A DNA stretch of 64,000 nucleotides from Thalassospira sp. MCCC 1A03138 (GTDB lineage Bacteria > Pseudomonadota > Alphaproteobacteria > Rhodospirillales > Thalassospiraceae). Made by a program: the position numbers and the translations under genes. The notes under the pieces are model-generated. The model saw only the letters and a list, made by a program, of their open reading frames with translations, was not told the origin of the DNA and made no database searches. Location: the NCBI RefSeq assembly GCF_002115785.1, contig NZ_JFJY01000006.1, forward strand, positions 248,001 to 312,000, given 5' to 3'. This document shows, in pieces, positions 17,202 to 26,343 of this stretch (the first letter of the stretch is position 1; each line of letters starts with the position of its first letter).

Positions 17202-17406
17202 GTCAGCCATCCTGTTGCTCGTGATGTTCCGAATGACAATTCCCTTCGGAATAACGACGCCCGGCTTTGCCAGCGCATCGTCAAGCAGCGATATAATCCC
17301 CTAAAGGCCGCCTCTCAACGGCAGGACGGTGACAAGATCGGGAATATTTTGTGACACCTCGCCTTAATCGAAAAAAATGCAATCAGAACAAACTGCTATC
17401 AGACAG

Positions 17407-17456
17407 AAAAAAGACGCCAACCGGCGAATAGCCAGCTCGGTTCAGTGCGTCTTTTT
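17407..17456 (-). terminator. Terminator overlapping the 3' end of the 88-aa gene
   Basis: On the minus strand GACGC and AACCG pair with CGGTT and GCGTC, with one-base offsets, and a T6 run follows. The 5' arm contains the last codons and the TGA stop of the gene, so coding sequence and terminator share bases. Confidence 0.7.
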
Positions 17457-17708
17457 CTGGGCTTCGGCCTGACGCGCTTCTTCATCAAACTTCTTTTGCA
17501 GCGCATCGGCATATTCGCCGTAGATACGACCTTCGATCGACAGCTCCAGAAACCGGATATAGTCCTGCTGATTGTCGATTTTGGTGCGTGCAACCGGGAT
17601 CACATCAAACGGACTTTCAGCATCCAGACCATATTTTCGGATCAGCTCCAGCATTTCGGCTGTGATCTGTTCGAGCTTTTTCTGCGCGTCCGAGAATGAA
17701 ATGCTCAT
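17442..17708 (-). CDS. Small charged protein of unknown function (88 aa)
   Basis: 88 residues, strongly helical and charged: FSDAQKKLEQITAEMLELIR at the start and DALQKKFDEEARQAEAQKK at the end, both heptad-like, so a coiled-coil oligomer is plausible. No family recognised. AGGAAA sits six bases before ATG 17708, a strong start, and a terminator overlaps its stop. It is a single gene lying upstream of, and divergent from, the chemoreceptor gene. Confidence 0.7.
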   Translation of the reverse strand: MSISFSDAQKKLEQITAEMLELIRKYGLDAESPFDVIPVARTKIDNQQDYIRFLELSIEGRIYGEYADALQKKFDEEARQAEAQKKTH

Positions 17709-17969
17709 GATGTTTCCTGTTCTGATACGATAACCACGCGCCTTATGCCCTGCAAGTTACCAGATGACAAGTTTTCGCCCCCGCGAACTATACCGGCGCG
17801 CCCTTACCTATCCGAATGATCCGGGCATTTTGCCATCCGACTTGAGACAAATCAAAGACCTGTATCCCGCATGGTCCGATGCTGCATTCGGGACAGTTTG
17901 ATACGGACTATCAGTGGATCATTGATGGTCCGTTCACGTGCATTTGCATAATCCATTCGGGGATCAGTG

Positions 17970-19682
17970 ATGAAGTTGTTATCGGCTTTCAATGCCATGG
18001 GCATTCGCAAACGCTTTATGTGGGCGTCGGCCTTCGGCGTTACTTCCACCGTGATCATCGCACTTGCCATGATGATGTTTGCCGAAGAAAAGGCAATGGA
18101 TGCCAAGCTTAATCAGCTAAGCCAGAATGAACTGACATCGCTTCATGCGCTGATTGTAAATGTGATGGCCGCCCGTCCTGATGACTCTGATGACATCGGT
18201 ATTGATGTTTTCAACAACTGGTTTGAAAGCCGAAATCTGGATTATCCCGGCGAATTATGGTCGGCATGGGGCCCTACCACGCTGGCCTATATGAAGGAAT
18301 ATGGCGACAAGGACCTGAAAACGCCGCGCGATGCGATTGATCAGGAAGCCATTGAAACCGGTCAAACCATTGGACGTTATACCGACGAAGGTACCTATCG
18401 CCTGTCGATGCCAATTGTTCTTGGTGTGACCAAAGGTGCTGATCGCGAGGTTTGCTTTAGCTGCCATGGCGCAATGGAAGCCGAAAAGGGCGACGTGATT
18501 GCGGTTCTGTCATCAAGTCTTTCGGTTGCCCCCGAACAGGCAAAAACCAATCAGATCCTGATCGGTATTGTGATTGGCGGCATCGTCATTGCACTTGCAA
18601 CCATCTTTGGCATGCGGTTGCTGCTGTCGAAAATCGTTACCGAACCGCTTAGCAAGCTGGGTTCGGTGATGACCGAACTTGCCGATGGCAAAACTGACCT
18701 GACCATCCACGATCTTGAGCGCAAGGATGAAATCGGTCGTATGGCGCAGTCGGTTGATGTATTCCGCACCAATGCAATCGCCAAAAAACGCATGGAAGCC
18801 GAACAGGAAGCGGCATCGCGCAAACGCGAAGAACGCATGCAGATGCTTGAAAAACATATTGGCGGCTTCGAAGGGGTTATTGCCAATATCGTCGGTTCGG
18901 TTGCCACATCGGCCGACCGTATGCAAAGTACGGCCCGCGCACTGGTCAGTGCTGCCGATCTGGCAAGCAAAAGTGCCACAACCGTCGCTGCCGCCTCCGA
19001 AGAAGCCACCGTCAATGTCCGCACCGTGGCGGACGCCGCCGAAAACCTGTCGCATTCGATCACCCAGATTGGTGATCAGGCCCATCATTCAACTGAAATC
19101 ACCGCCGAAGCATCGCGCGAAGCCGAAGTTTCCAGCAAAACCGTCGCCGGCCTTTCAGAGGCCGCAGGCCGCATTGGCGAGATTGTCGAGCTGATCAGCG
19201 ACATTGCTGGCCAAACCAACCTTCTGGCGCTTAACGCGACTATCGAGGCCGCCCGCGCAGGCGAAGCAGGTAAAGGCTTTGCCGTTGTTGCCGCAGAGGT
19301 CAAAAACCTTGCCAATCAGACAGCACGCGCAACCAGCGAAATTTCCGAACAGATTTTGGCCATCCAGGAAGAAACCGGCAAAACGGTCCAGTCAATGGAC
19401 GACATTTCCAACGTTATTTCGCGGATTACCGACATCACAAACACAATTTCCGATGCAGTTCGTGAACAGGCCGATGCCACCGGGGAAATCGCACAGAATG
19501 TCGAACAGGCCGCGATTGGCACACAGGAAGTCAGCAGCAATATCGAACGCGTCAGCGATACGGTGGCCGAAACCGATCAGGCCGCCCACCAGGTCCTGAA
19601 TGTGGCTGAAGAACTGGGACAACTTTCAACAGAACTTCGCCGAGAGGTCGATAGTTTCCTGATCAGTATCCGGTCGGCTTGA
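17970..19682 (+). CDS. Methyl-accepting chemotaxis protein with periplasmic haem-c motif
   Basis: 570 residues. TM1 about residues 19-38, periplasmic domain to about 195, TM2 following ([16 protein letters not shown]), HAMP, then a full signalling domain with the hairpin tip [12 protein letters not shown] region and [21 protein letters not shown]. The periplasmic part is a DUF3365-like domain with CFSCH at about 162-166, a c-type haem attachment motif, so it should sense redox state or a haem ligand such as O2 or NO. ATG 17970 follows GGGGA at six bases. Stator genes motAB follow after a terminator. Confidence 0.92.
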   Translation: MKLLSAFNAMGIRKRFMWASAFGVTSTVIIALAMMMFAEEKAMDAKLNQLSQNELTSLHALIVNVMAARPDDSDDIGIDVFNNWFESRNLDYPGELWSAWGPTTLAYMKEYGDKDLKTPRDAIDQEAIETGQTIGRYTDEGTYRLSMPIVLGVTKGADREVCFSCHGAMEAEKGDVIAVLSSSLSVAPEQAKTNQILIGIVIGGIVIALATIFGMRLLLSKIVTEPLSKLGSVMTELADGKTDLTIHDLERKDEIGRMAQSVDVFRTNAIAKKRMEAEQEAASRKREERMQMLEKHIGGFEGVIANIVGSVATSADRMQSTARALVSAADLASKSATTVAAASEEATVNVRTVADAAENLSHSITQIGDQAHHSTEITAEASREAEVSSKTVAGLSEAAGRIGEIVELISDIAGQTNLLALNATIEAARAGEAGKGFAVVAAEVKNLANQTARATSEISEQILAIQEETGKTVQSMDDISNVISRITDITNTISDAVREQADATGEIAQNVEQAAIGTQEVSSNIERVSDTVAETDQAAHQVLNVAEELGQLSTELRREVDSFLISIRSA

Positions 19683-19711
19683 TCCTAAAATTTTCCAGAA
19701 CTGCATTTTGT

Positions 19712-19749
19712 GCCCCGCAACATTATCTGGTGATGCGGGGCTTGTTTTT
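19712..19749 (+). terminator. Intrinsic terminator of the chemoreceptor gene
   Basis: GCCCCGCA (19712-19719) pairs with TGCGGGGC (19734-19741) across a 14-base loop and is followed by TTGTTTTTT. Confidence 0.85.
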
Positions 19750-19830
19750 TGGTGTATTGCAATTCCCCGGCAAAATCCAAAATTGAATTAATGTCACAAA
19801 TTTTCGAAAAATATGGGCCTGCCTAAAATC

Positions 19831-19859
19831 TTGACATCAAAATTAACCTGACGATAACC
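19831..19859 (+). promoter_or_regulatory. Putative motAB promoter with CtrA-like half sites
   Basis: TTGACA at 19831-19836 is a consensus -35; 17 bp later ATAACC is a poor -10. Overlapping the spacer, TTAA-N7-ATAA (19843-19857) differs by one base from the CtrA consensus TTAA-N7-TTAA. CtrA governs motility genes in many alphaproteobacteria, so it may supply the activation the weak -10 needs. This is a motif match only. Confidence 0.35.
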
Positions 19860-19958
19860 GGCAATTTGTCTATTCTGAAAAAAAAGGTGTTAAACCTTTA
19901 AAATTCTAATCGGGTTGGGGGTATTCGAGCGGCTCACGCTTGGAGAAAATAAAAGACA

Positions 19959-20753
19959 ATGTCTTTTACGACGATCTTGGGGATTCTGGTCGGTTTGGGG
20001 CTTTTTGTCGGCTCCATCTTCATTTCGACCGACAACTACTTTGTGTTTATCAGTCTGTCGAGTGCGTTGATGGTGATCGGCGGGACCTTGGCAGCGACTT
20101 TTATTGCCTATGAGGCACGCTATGTTCTGCTTGCGCTCAAGCTGATTTTCAAAATCTTTCGGGCACCACAGATGGGCCGGGGCCAATTGACCGGCGAAGT
20201 AGGCCGTGTTGTCAAATGGGGCTATCTGCTTCAGAAAAAGGGCATCAACGCGCTGGAACAGGAAGCACAGCGCGTCGGCAAGGACGAGCCATTTCTGGGC
20301 TGGGCAATGGAAGTCGTCATCACCGGTTATAACGGTGACGAAACCGCCGAAATGCTCCATAACGCGATTGAAAACGCGTTCAGCCGCAATCTGGTACCGG
20401 TATCCATCCTTAAAAACATGGCGGGTGCCGCACCGGCATTTGGCATGATCGGAACGTTGGTTGGTCTTGTCATCATGCTTGATAAAATGGCCGACGACCC
20501 GACACAGCTTGGTGCCGGTCTTGCGATTGCGCTGATCACGACCCTTTACGGGATTGTCGCCGCCCGGTTCTTTTTCATGCCGGCCGCCAGCAAAATCCAG
20601 CAGCGCGAGGAAATCATGCGGTTTCGCAATTATCTGATTGCCGAAGGCCTGATCATGCTGGCCGATCGCAAGGGACCGCGTGCCATACAGGATAAGATGA
20701 ACTCGTTCCTTGATCCGGCGATCCATTTCAATATCGACAAGTCCGCCAAATAG
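19959..20753 (+). CDS. motA: Flagellar stator subunit MotA/PomA
   Basis: 264 residues with four membrane segments. TM1-2 lie within residues 1-50 and TM3-4 around 150-200, where GAAPAFGMIGTLVGLVIML carries the conserved Pro-Gly face that lines the ion path. The cytoplasmic loop between them contacts the flagellar rotor (FliG). It forms a 5:2 complex with MotB, encoded 34 bp downstream, and turns ion flow into torque. The sequence is closer to the PomA branch than to E. coli MotA in length, but the ion cannot be fixed by eye. Confidence 0.93.
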   Translation: MSFTTILGILVGLGLFVGSIFISTDNYFVFISLSSALMVIGGTLAATFIAYEARYVLLALKLIFKIFRAPQMGRGQLTGEVGRVVKWGYLLQKKGINALEQEAQRVGKDEPFLGWAMEVVITGYNGDETAEMLHNAIENAFSRNLVPVSILKNMAGAAPAFGMIGTLVGLVIMLDKMADDPTQLGAGLAIALITTLYGIVAARFFFMPAASKIQQREEIMRFRNYLIAEGLIMLADRKGPRAIQDKMNSFLDPAIHFNIDKSAK

Positions 20754-20787
20754 CGACTAGCGATACGTTTGAAGACAGGAGGCCATA

Positions 20788-21480
20788 ATGGCCCGGCGTA
20801 AATCACCCATGGGACAACGCAAGGACGAACCGGTCGATGAGGACTGGATGGCCACCTATGCCGACGCGATCACGCTTCTGATGGCGTTCTTTGTGATGCT
20901 GGTCAGCTTTTCCAAGGTCGAAATCCCGCTTTTCCAAAAGGTACAATCAGGTATTGCCGAACAGATTGGCAAACGCGAGATCGTCCGCCCGACGCAGGTT
21001 CTCGAAACCGATCTGAAGGATGTTGTGTTCAACACATCAATGGATAATGCCGTCAATGTTTCGACCGACGACGAAGGTATTCTGATGGAACTTGGCGGCG
21101 GTGCGTTTTTCCATCCCGGATCGGCCAATTTAAAGCAGGATGCGGTCCTGTTCCTTAAAGATGTTGGGGACCTGTTAAAAGAACCCCGTTATCTTGGCTT
21201 TCAGGTCGAAGTGACCGGTCATACCGATGATAGCCCGATCAACACACCACGTTTCCCGTCGAACTGGGAACTGGCGGCCGGGCGATCCATTGCCGTTGTG
21301 CGCTTTTTAACTGCGGTCGGGGTTGATCCGGAAAGTGACCGCATGCGGGCAATTTCCTATGGCGATACCAAGCCGAAATTGCCAAACCGCGGCGATGATG
21401 GCAACCCGATCGAAGAAAACCGCGAAGCCAACCGTCGTATCGAAATTCGTATTTTCCCAAAATATTCACGCGTATTCTGA
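20788..21480 (+). CDS. motB: Flagellar stator subunit MotB/PomB
   Basis: 230 residues. One N-terminal membrane segment, WMATYADAITLLMAFFVML, carries Asp26, the ion-carrying aspartate. A plug-like linker leads to the C-terminal OmpA-like peptidoglycan-binding domain: VEVTGHTDDSPI, NWELAAGRSIAVVRFL and the ANRRIEIRI ending. It anchors the stator to the cell wall. Start ATG 20788 follows AGGAGG at five bases. Operon partner of motA; the upstream chemoreceptor is separately terminated. Confidence 0.94.
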   Translation: MARRKSPMGQRKDEPVDEDWMATYADAITLLMAFFVMLVSFSKVEIPLFQKVQSGIAEQIGKREIVRPTQVLETDLKDVVFNTSMDNAVNVSTDDEGILMELGGGAFFHPGSANLKQDAVLFLKDVGDLLKEPRYLGFQVEVTGHTDDSPINTPRFPSNWELAAGRSIAVVRFLTAVGVDPESDRMRAISYGDTKPKLPNRGDDGNPIEENREANRRIEIRIFPKYSRVF

Positions 21481-21509
21481 TGTTGGTGGTGCGCGTTCTG
21501 CCGGGTACC

Positions 21510-22334
21510 CTATTCGATAACGACGACCATTTCATCGCGCGCGGCAAAGACATTTGACCATTGGCTGCGCGCCTGCTGTTCGATCCCGGCCATTACCACA
21601 TCATTGTGATCGGGATCATGATGAAACAGGGCAAGCCGTTTGACGTTTGCCGCCTGACACAGCCGAACTCCTTCCTGCCAGGTCGAATGCCCCCAACCAA
21701 CTTTGGCCGGGAATTCATCGTCGGTGTAGGTGCTGTCATAAATCACAAGATCAGCATTCCGGATGAAATCAAGAATCACCTCGTCAGGTTGGCCCGGCAT
21801 ATGTTCGGTATCGGTGACATAACAGACAGACTTGCCGCCATGCTCCACACGATACGCCGTCGCTCCGTTGGGATGACGCAACGGCGCGGTCCGAACGGTA
21901 ATCCCATCGGCCGGGTATAAAACCGTCCCGACCGTGAAATCTTCGAATGTCAGTTTTGACTGCATGGCCGAAAGCGGTACCGGAAAGGTTGGATCGGCCA
22001 TCTGGGCCGAAAACACGCGCTCGACCCCGCCCTGTTCTTTCAAATGTCCGGCCAGCACGTGAAACCGCGCAGCAGGATTATAGGCCGGGACAAAAAACGG
22101 GAACCCGTTGATATGGTCCCAGTGGGTATGCGTCAGATAAATGCTGGCTTCGGTTACCTTGCGCCGGATCAGATCCTTGCCAAGATTGCGAATACCTGTT
22201 CCTGCGTCAAAGATCAGGGTATGATCACCGATCCGCATTTCGACACAACTGGTATTGCCGCCATAAACAACATGGTCGGGGGAAGGACAGGCAATGCTCC
22301 CACGGACTCCCCAGAACTTTACATCAATTGCCAT
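21510..22334 (-). CDS. MBL-fold hydrolase, GVRGSI type
   Basis: 274 residues. It opens with VKFWGVRGSIACPSPDHVVYGGNTSC, typical of a distinct MBL branch related to cyclic-nucleotide phosphodiesterase and RNase Z-like folds. Metal motif LTHTHWDHINGFPFF; later TDTEH, VIYDSTYTDDEF, WGHSTW and LFHHDPDH complete the ligands. These proteins are often found near flagellar or c-di-GMP genes; substrate unknown. It converges on motB, with 29 bp between stops. Confidence 0.87.
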   Translation of the reverse strand: MAIDVKFWGVRGSIACPSPDHVVYGGNTSCVEMRIGDHTLIFDAGTGIRNLGKDLIRRKVTEASIYLTHTHWDHINGFPFFVPAYNPAARFHVLAGHLKEQGGVERVFSAQMADPTFPVPLSAMQSKLTFEDFTVGTVLYPADGITVRTAPLRHPNGATAYRVEHGGKSVCYVTDTEHMPGQPDEVILDFIRNADLVIYDSTYTDDEFPAKVGWGHSTWQEGVRLCQAANVKRLALFHHDPDHNDVVMAGIEQQARSQWSNVFAARDEMVVVIE

Positions 22335-22432
22335 TCGCTGCCCTTCACATATGTCTGTGGCTGTCGTCGGCGACAGACGAATGCATCAATCCCTTTATAA
22401 CACTCATTTCGCAAAAGAAAATTACCCGCGTT

Positions 22433-23179
22433 CTAATTCTGCGGCTTGATAAACACCGCTGTACCGATCTCTGCCCCGAACGCCTGATCGGCACGTCCAC
22501 AGTTTACGGCAACCTCACAAAGTCCGATTGAATTTAGGTAATGAAAGCCCTGCCCCAGCGCGACATCGGAGAATGTCCGGGCAGGCGAAAGAGACTGTCC
22601 GTTGATCAAAAGCGTCAGATTGCGGTTCTGCCACCCCGGTGCGGCAAGAAGACCGGTCATCAGATTGCCATAGCTGTCGATATAAATGATTTCTGAAAGC
22701 TCATCCGGCCAGCTCTGGGGTGGGACATAACGCAACCCGACATCGATATCGCCAAGTGCCACTGGTTCACCCTTGGCAATCATGCAGGCCACCGGGGCGA
22801 AAATATCGCGCCCGTGAAAGCTTGCCGACGCATTTTCGGGATGCCAGTTGATCACTCTCACCCGGCATGTTTTCGACCGCCGAATCAGTATTTCAAACAA
22901 GCCGTTGTCGGGACCGACGTAAAAAACGCAGTCGCATTCAACAACAATGCCGCGACGCTGGCTGCCAACACCCGGATCAACGACGCAAAGCACGACATCG
23001 CCCGGTTGAAATTCGCGCGACAGTGCGGCCAGAAGATAGGCTGATGCACGTGGATTGCGATCCGGCGCATCGACCATAAGATCGCAAACCGTAATGTCGG
23101 GGGCATTACGATGAACAACCGCACGCATCGCCCCACTATAAGGGCCGATTACGCCAAAATCGCTGAAAATCAGGATCAT
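22433..23179 (-). CDS. S-adenosylmethionine hydroxide adenosyltransferase (DUF62)
   Basis: 248 residues. Family motifs are all visible: IFSDFGVIGPYSGAM, VVDPGVG, VGPDNGLFE, FHGRDIFAPVA and IYIDSYGNLMTG. The enzyme cleaves SAM with hydroxide to adenosine and methionine; related fluorinases and chlorinases use halide instead. No halogenase-type evidence is visible, so hydroxide is the default. ATG 23179 has GGA eight bases upstream; a TTG at 23203 would add eight residues. Physiological role in bacteria is poorly understood. Confidence 0.88.
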   Translation of the reverse strand: MILIFSDFGVIGPYSGAMRAVVHRNAPDITVCDLMVDAPDRNPRASAYLLAALSREFQPGDVVLCVVDPGVGSQRRGIVVECDCVFYVGPDNGLFEILIRRSKTCRVRVINWHPENASASFHGRDIFAPVACMIAKGEPVALGDIDVGLRYVPPQSWPDELSEIIYIDSYGNLMTGLLAAPGWQNRNLTLLINGQSLSPARTFSDVALGQGFHYLNSIGLCEVAVNCGRADQAFGAEIGTAVFIKPQN

Positions 23180-23241
23180 GTCGGATATCCGGATCGTCGG
23201 CAAACCTGCCTGATTTCAGTCAGGTTGCGCGCAAAGCGCCG

Positions 23242-24666
23242 TTACTTGACCTCGCAGAACTGACCGCGACGTTTAAGCTCAGCACAGATTGAACTGGCAG
23301 AACTGTCACTAAGCCCGGTCGCCATCAAACGGAAATAGGTCCCCTTGCCAGGAATGTTTGCCTGCGTGACACCGTGCTGAAGCGGTGCAAGCTGGGCATA
23401 ACGCTGCGTCAGGATTTGCCAACCGCGTTCGGCCTGTGCCTGATTGCGATAAGATGCCAGATGCAGGCTTTTGCCCCCGGCCGTTGCAGCAACCGGATTT
23501 GCCGTCCCCATGGTCGGGGCCGCTGCCATTTCGCCGCCCGACTGAACCGCACGGCTTTCGCCGGTGGCAACACGACGAACAGGCTCGCCCGCGCTTAAGG
23601 TCGTTACATTGGCCTTTGCCGGTTCGACAATGGCGGCTTCGATTGCATCACGCTCTCGTTTGAATTCGTCGGGCGTCACCAGTTTCATCTGCGAAAAATC
23701 TTCGATACGCGCAATCTGGCGTGCGGCATCCATCAAGCCTTGTGGCGCCGGCGGCGGGGTTGCGCGCTGGCGCGGTTGGGCCGGTAAAAGCGCATCCAGA
23801 ATAGCGGTACGTTCATTGACATGTTCCTGCACCGTGATAGCCCCGATCTGAAGGGCACGGTTCAACTGGTTCAGGCGCTGCTCGATTTGCGTGCTATCCG
23901 GTGGCGGATTATCAAGAAATGCCGCCGGTGCTGACTGGCTCATGGGCAGCAATGCCCCCAGATTGGCAGACCGGCGCGCTGAAAATTCCTCCGGTGTGAC
24001 AAGGCCAGCGGCCTGTAAATCACGCAGAATGGCAAACCGCTTTGCGATGGCTTCGTCACCGGTGCTCAATGCAGCACCGGCAGGCATATCGGCACTTCGC
24101 GTACGCGGTTGATTGCTGGCGACCATCGGGGGGGCGACCATGGCATTCGACGGTGCCATGACGGATTGATTTACCGTCCCCAACCCGGCCGGAGCCGTCG
24201 CAATCTGGTCATTGATGCTAAGAGATCCCGGAAGACCGCGCTGCAAACGCATCAGGTTGAATTCAGCCGCATCGCGCAACGGGCGCGGTTGCGTGCCGTT
24301 GGCCGTTGTCATCAGAACCGTTCCGGGCGGGTTCATGGCGATAAGGGTATCGTAACCATCCCGTGCGCGATCGGCACGGTTGGTGTTTTGATACATCACC
24401 GACCGCCACAAAAGAGCATGCCCGTCCTGGGGATTTTTGCGTAATGCTTCGTCAAAGAATTTTTCCGCAGAGGCATAATCACCGGTTGCAAGCTGCTGCA
24501 AACCATTGGCTGTATAATTTTCATCGGTAAATGAAGTCGCCTCGTCCCAGAAATCCTGATCAAGCAGTGGCGCACAACCAGACACCCATGAAACCATGCC
24601 GACAACGGCAAGGCTTCTGCCGCCGATCTTCAGCCAGTTCCCGGTCCGCATTGCGGATACCTTCAT
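23242..24666 (-). CDS. SPOR-domain lipoprotein with TPR and three SHOCT-like helices
   Basis: 474 residues. A signal peptide ends in a lipobox-like VSGC, giving an outer-membrane or periplasmic lipoprotein. A TPR-like pair follows (YASAEKFFDEALRKNPQDGHALL). Then three short helical units recur: AAGLVTPEEFSARRS, QIGAITVQEHVNERT and QMKLVTPDEFKRERD, which resemble SHOCT motifs. The C-terminal ~75 residues (LHLASYRNQAQAERGWQIL ... GQFCEV) are a SPOR domain that binds denuded septal peptidoglycan. It probably acts in envelope maintenance or division. ATG 24666 follows GGGGG at nine bases. Confidence 0.82.
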   Translation of the reverse strand: MKVSAMRTGNWLKIGGRSLAVVGMVSWVSGCAPLLDQDFWDEATSFTDENYTANGLQQLATGDYASAEKFFDEALRKNPQDGHALLWRSVMYQNTNRADRARDGYDTLIAMNPPGTVLMTTANGTQPRPLRDAAEFNLMRLQRGLPGSLSINDQIATAPAGLGTVNQSVMAPSNAMVAPPMVASNQPRTRSADMPAGAALSTGDEAIAKRFAILRDLQAAGLVTPEEFSARRSANLGALLPMSQSAPAAFLDNPPPDSTQIEQRLNQLNRALQIGAITVQEHVNERTAILDALLPAQPRQRATPPPAPQGLMDAARQIARIEDFSQMKLVTPDEFKRERDAIEAAIVEPAKANVTTLSAGEPVRRVATGESRAVQSGGEMAAAPTMGTANPVAATAGGKSLHLASYRNQAQAERGWQILTQRYAQLAPLQHGVTQANIPGKGTYFRLMATGLSDSSASSICAELKRRGQFCEVK

Positions 24667-24987
24667 GGTGTCAACCCCCTATTATTAAAAGACAATTCAG
24701 GGAGCATGTTTCCCAGGCTGTCGTCAAGTCCAACGCGCACCGCCCCATCATTTCCCTGATGGTGATCCAGTCTGCCCGATGGCTGCGAACAATTCGTTAA
24801 AAGCATTTTCCAATGTCAGAAACTATGCAATAGGGCATGTCCAAAATATAATTCGTAAAAGTAAACTATATAACTGTCGCACCTGTTAACGCGGCATTCA
24901 GGGACAATATGGTTTGATAGATCGTCCCATACCATTGTATGAATTCAAAATATCAGGAATTAATCCTGTCTCTTTCGGGGAAGTAGA
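24667..24987. other. 321-bp divergent regulatory gap
   Basis: This AT-rich gap separates the SPOR lipoprotein (minus) from the GGDEF/EAL-like gene (plus) and must hold both promoters. A TATAAT-like hexamer at about 24846 lacks a convincing -35. I see no repeat, RNA or coding frame with a ribosome binding site. Confidence 0.5.
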
Positions 24988-26238
24988 TTGATTGAGCCAA
25001 AACAATATGGCCAACAGGCCCTTCAGGAATACCTGATGCTTGATTATGTCCAGCGCTTGGAAACCCGCAAATTCGGGCACCGCGCTGTTCATATCCATTT
25101 GTCCCGGCTCAAGCCATTTCACCGGCGTGATTACCATATCCGGGTCGCGACCAATACCTTTGAAAGCTACGTAAAGCTTTATGTCGGCCGTATCTTTGTC
25201 CTAAGCAACGATGACCTTCTGTTCATCTGGAAAGACAAATCGATCGCCGACGTGGAACCGGCAGTTGACACGCTGCGCTACCTGTTCCGCGATGATCCGC
25301 TTTCGCAGGACGAAAGCGAGGAAACCGGATTCTGCACATGGTACAATCTGAATACGGAATTCCAGGAATTCCTGCTGCTGTGCCAGCATCTTGATGAACG
25401 CGCCAAAAAGCTGCAGCAAAGCAGCAATATGCGCCCGGCCCAGAAGCCAACCAATGTTCTGAGCCCGATCAATGCGGAAAATCTGGCCCAGTTGGAAGAC
25501 ACCATTCATTCGGCCGATCTTTCCGAACATATCCGCCAGCAACCTGTTTGCGTATTTGCCCGCGCGGGCTCCAAGGAACTGCATCCGGTTTTTGACGAAT
25601 TCTTTGTCTCGATCTCGGATTTGCGCAACGCGATCATGCCCAACATTGACCTTGCGTCCAACCGCTGGCTGTTTCAGCACATGACGGAAGTGCTTGATAA
25701 ACGCATGCTGAACTATCTGTGCAAGCGGACGTTCAAGACACATGCCAGCTCGTTCTCAATCAACCTCAATCTGGAAACACTGACATCCAAGGATTTCGAG
25801 CGGTTCGATGAAGTTGTCCGTAAAAAATGGCCGGGCAATGTAATCATCGAGCTCAATCAGGTCGATCTGTTCTCAAACCTCGAAACCTATCTGCGGCTGC
25901 GTGACGAATTCCATGAACGCGGCTATCGCGTTTTGATCGATAACCTGACCGTCGAAGCCCTTTCGTTTGTGGATCGCAAAAGCCTTAAGGCCGATTTCAT
26001 CAAGGTCGCCTGGCGTGAGGAAATGACAGACAACGTCATTCGCAAGAAATACTCCGAAATGGACAATCTTGTGAAAAACTCTGGCCGGGAACGTGTAATC
26101 CTGTGCCGTTGTGACAGCCCGACCGCCATTAAATTCGGCCAGTCATTGGGCATCACCCTGTTCCAGGGGCGCTATATCGATAACATGATCGCCCGCCAGC
26201 GCCGCGCGAAACGTGCGGCCGCCGCACAGAAACGCTAA
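24988..26238 (+). CDS. Degenerate GGDEF/EAL-like protein
   Basis: 416 residues, cytosolic. The C-terminal half keeps the EAL fold outline: FSINLNLETL, VIIELNQVDLF, RGYRVLIDNLTVEALSFVD and DFIKVAWREEM. The EAL signature and most metal ligands are missing, so it is probably not a c-di-GMP phosphodiesterase. Around residues 50-100 VGRIFVLSNDDLLFIWK looks like a ruined GGDEF segment. It may bind c-di-GMP or act as a scaffold. The start is TTG 24988: GGGGAAG lies six bases before it and no in-frame ATG has a ribosome binding site. Confidence 0.72.
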   Translation: MIEPKQYGQQALQEYLMLDYVQRLETRKFGHRAVHIHLSRLKPFHRRDYHIRVATNTFESYVKLYVGRIFVLSNDDLLFIWKDKSIADVEPAVDTLRYLFRDDPLSQDESEETGFCTWYNLNTEFQEFLLLCQHLDERAKKLQQSSNMRPAQKPTNVLSPINAENLAQLEDTIHSADLSEHIRQQPVCVFARAGSKELHPVFDEFFVSISDLRNAIMPNIDLASNRWLFQHMTEVLDKRMLNYLCKRTFKTHASSFSINLNLETLTSKDFERFDEVVRKKWPGNVIIELNQVDLFSNLETYLRLRDEFHERGYRVLIDNLTVEALSFVDRKSLKADFIKVAWREEMTDNVIRKKYSEMDNLVKNSGRERVILCRCDSPTAIKFGQSLGITLFQGRYIDNMIARQRRAKRAAAAQKR

Positions 26239-26320
26239 CCTCGCCCCAATCCGATTATTGCTCCTGACAAATCCTGTCACCTGACAGGGATTTGCCGCGT
26301 TTCTTTGCTTGGCACAAATG

Positions 26321-26335
26321 GAACAAAAGCGGTAC
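26321..26335 (+). promoter_or_regulatory. LexA-like SOS box before dinB
   Basis: GAAC-N7-GTAC lies nine bases before the dinB start. The alphaproteobacterial LexA box is GTTC-N7-GTTC, read on the other strand as GAAC-N7-GAAC, so this is a one-mismatch match. It would put the polymerase under DNA-damage control. Confidence 0.5.
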
Positions 26336-26343
26336 AAATAAGC

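Noticed and set aside
19836-19857. Sigma-28 flagellar promoter upstream of motA
   Set aside because: CAAA and GATAA are present but spaced 11 rather than about 15 bases, and the GCC of the -10 is missing.
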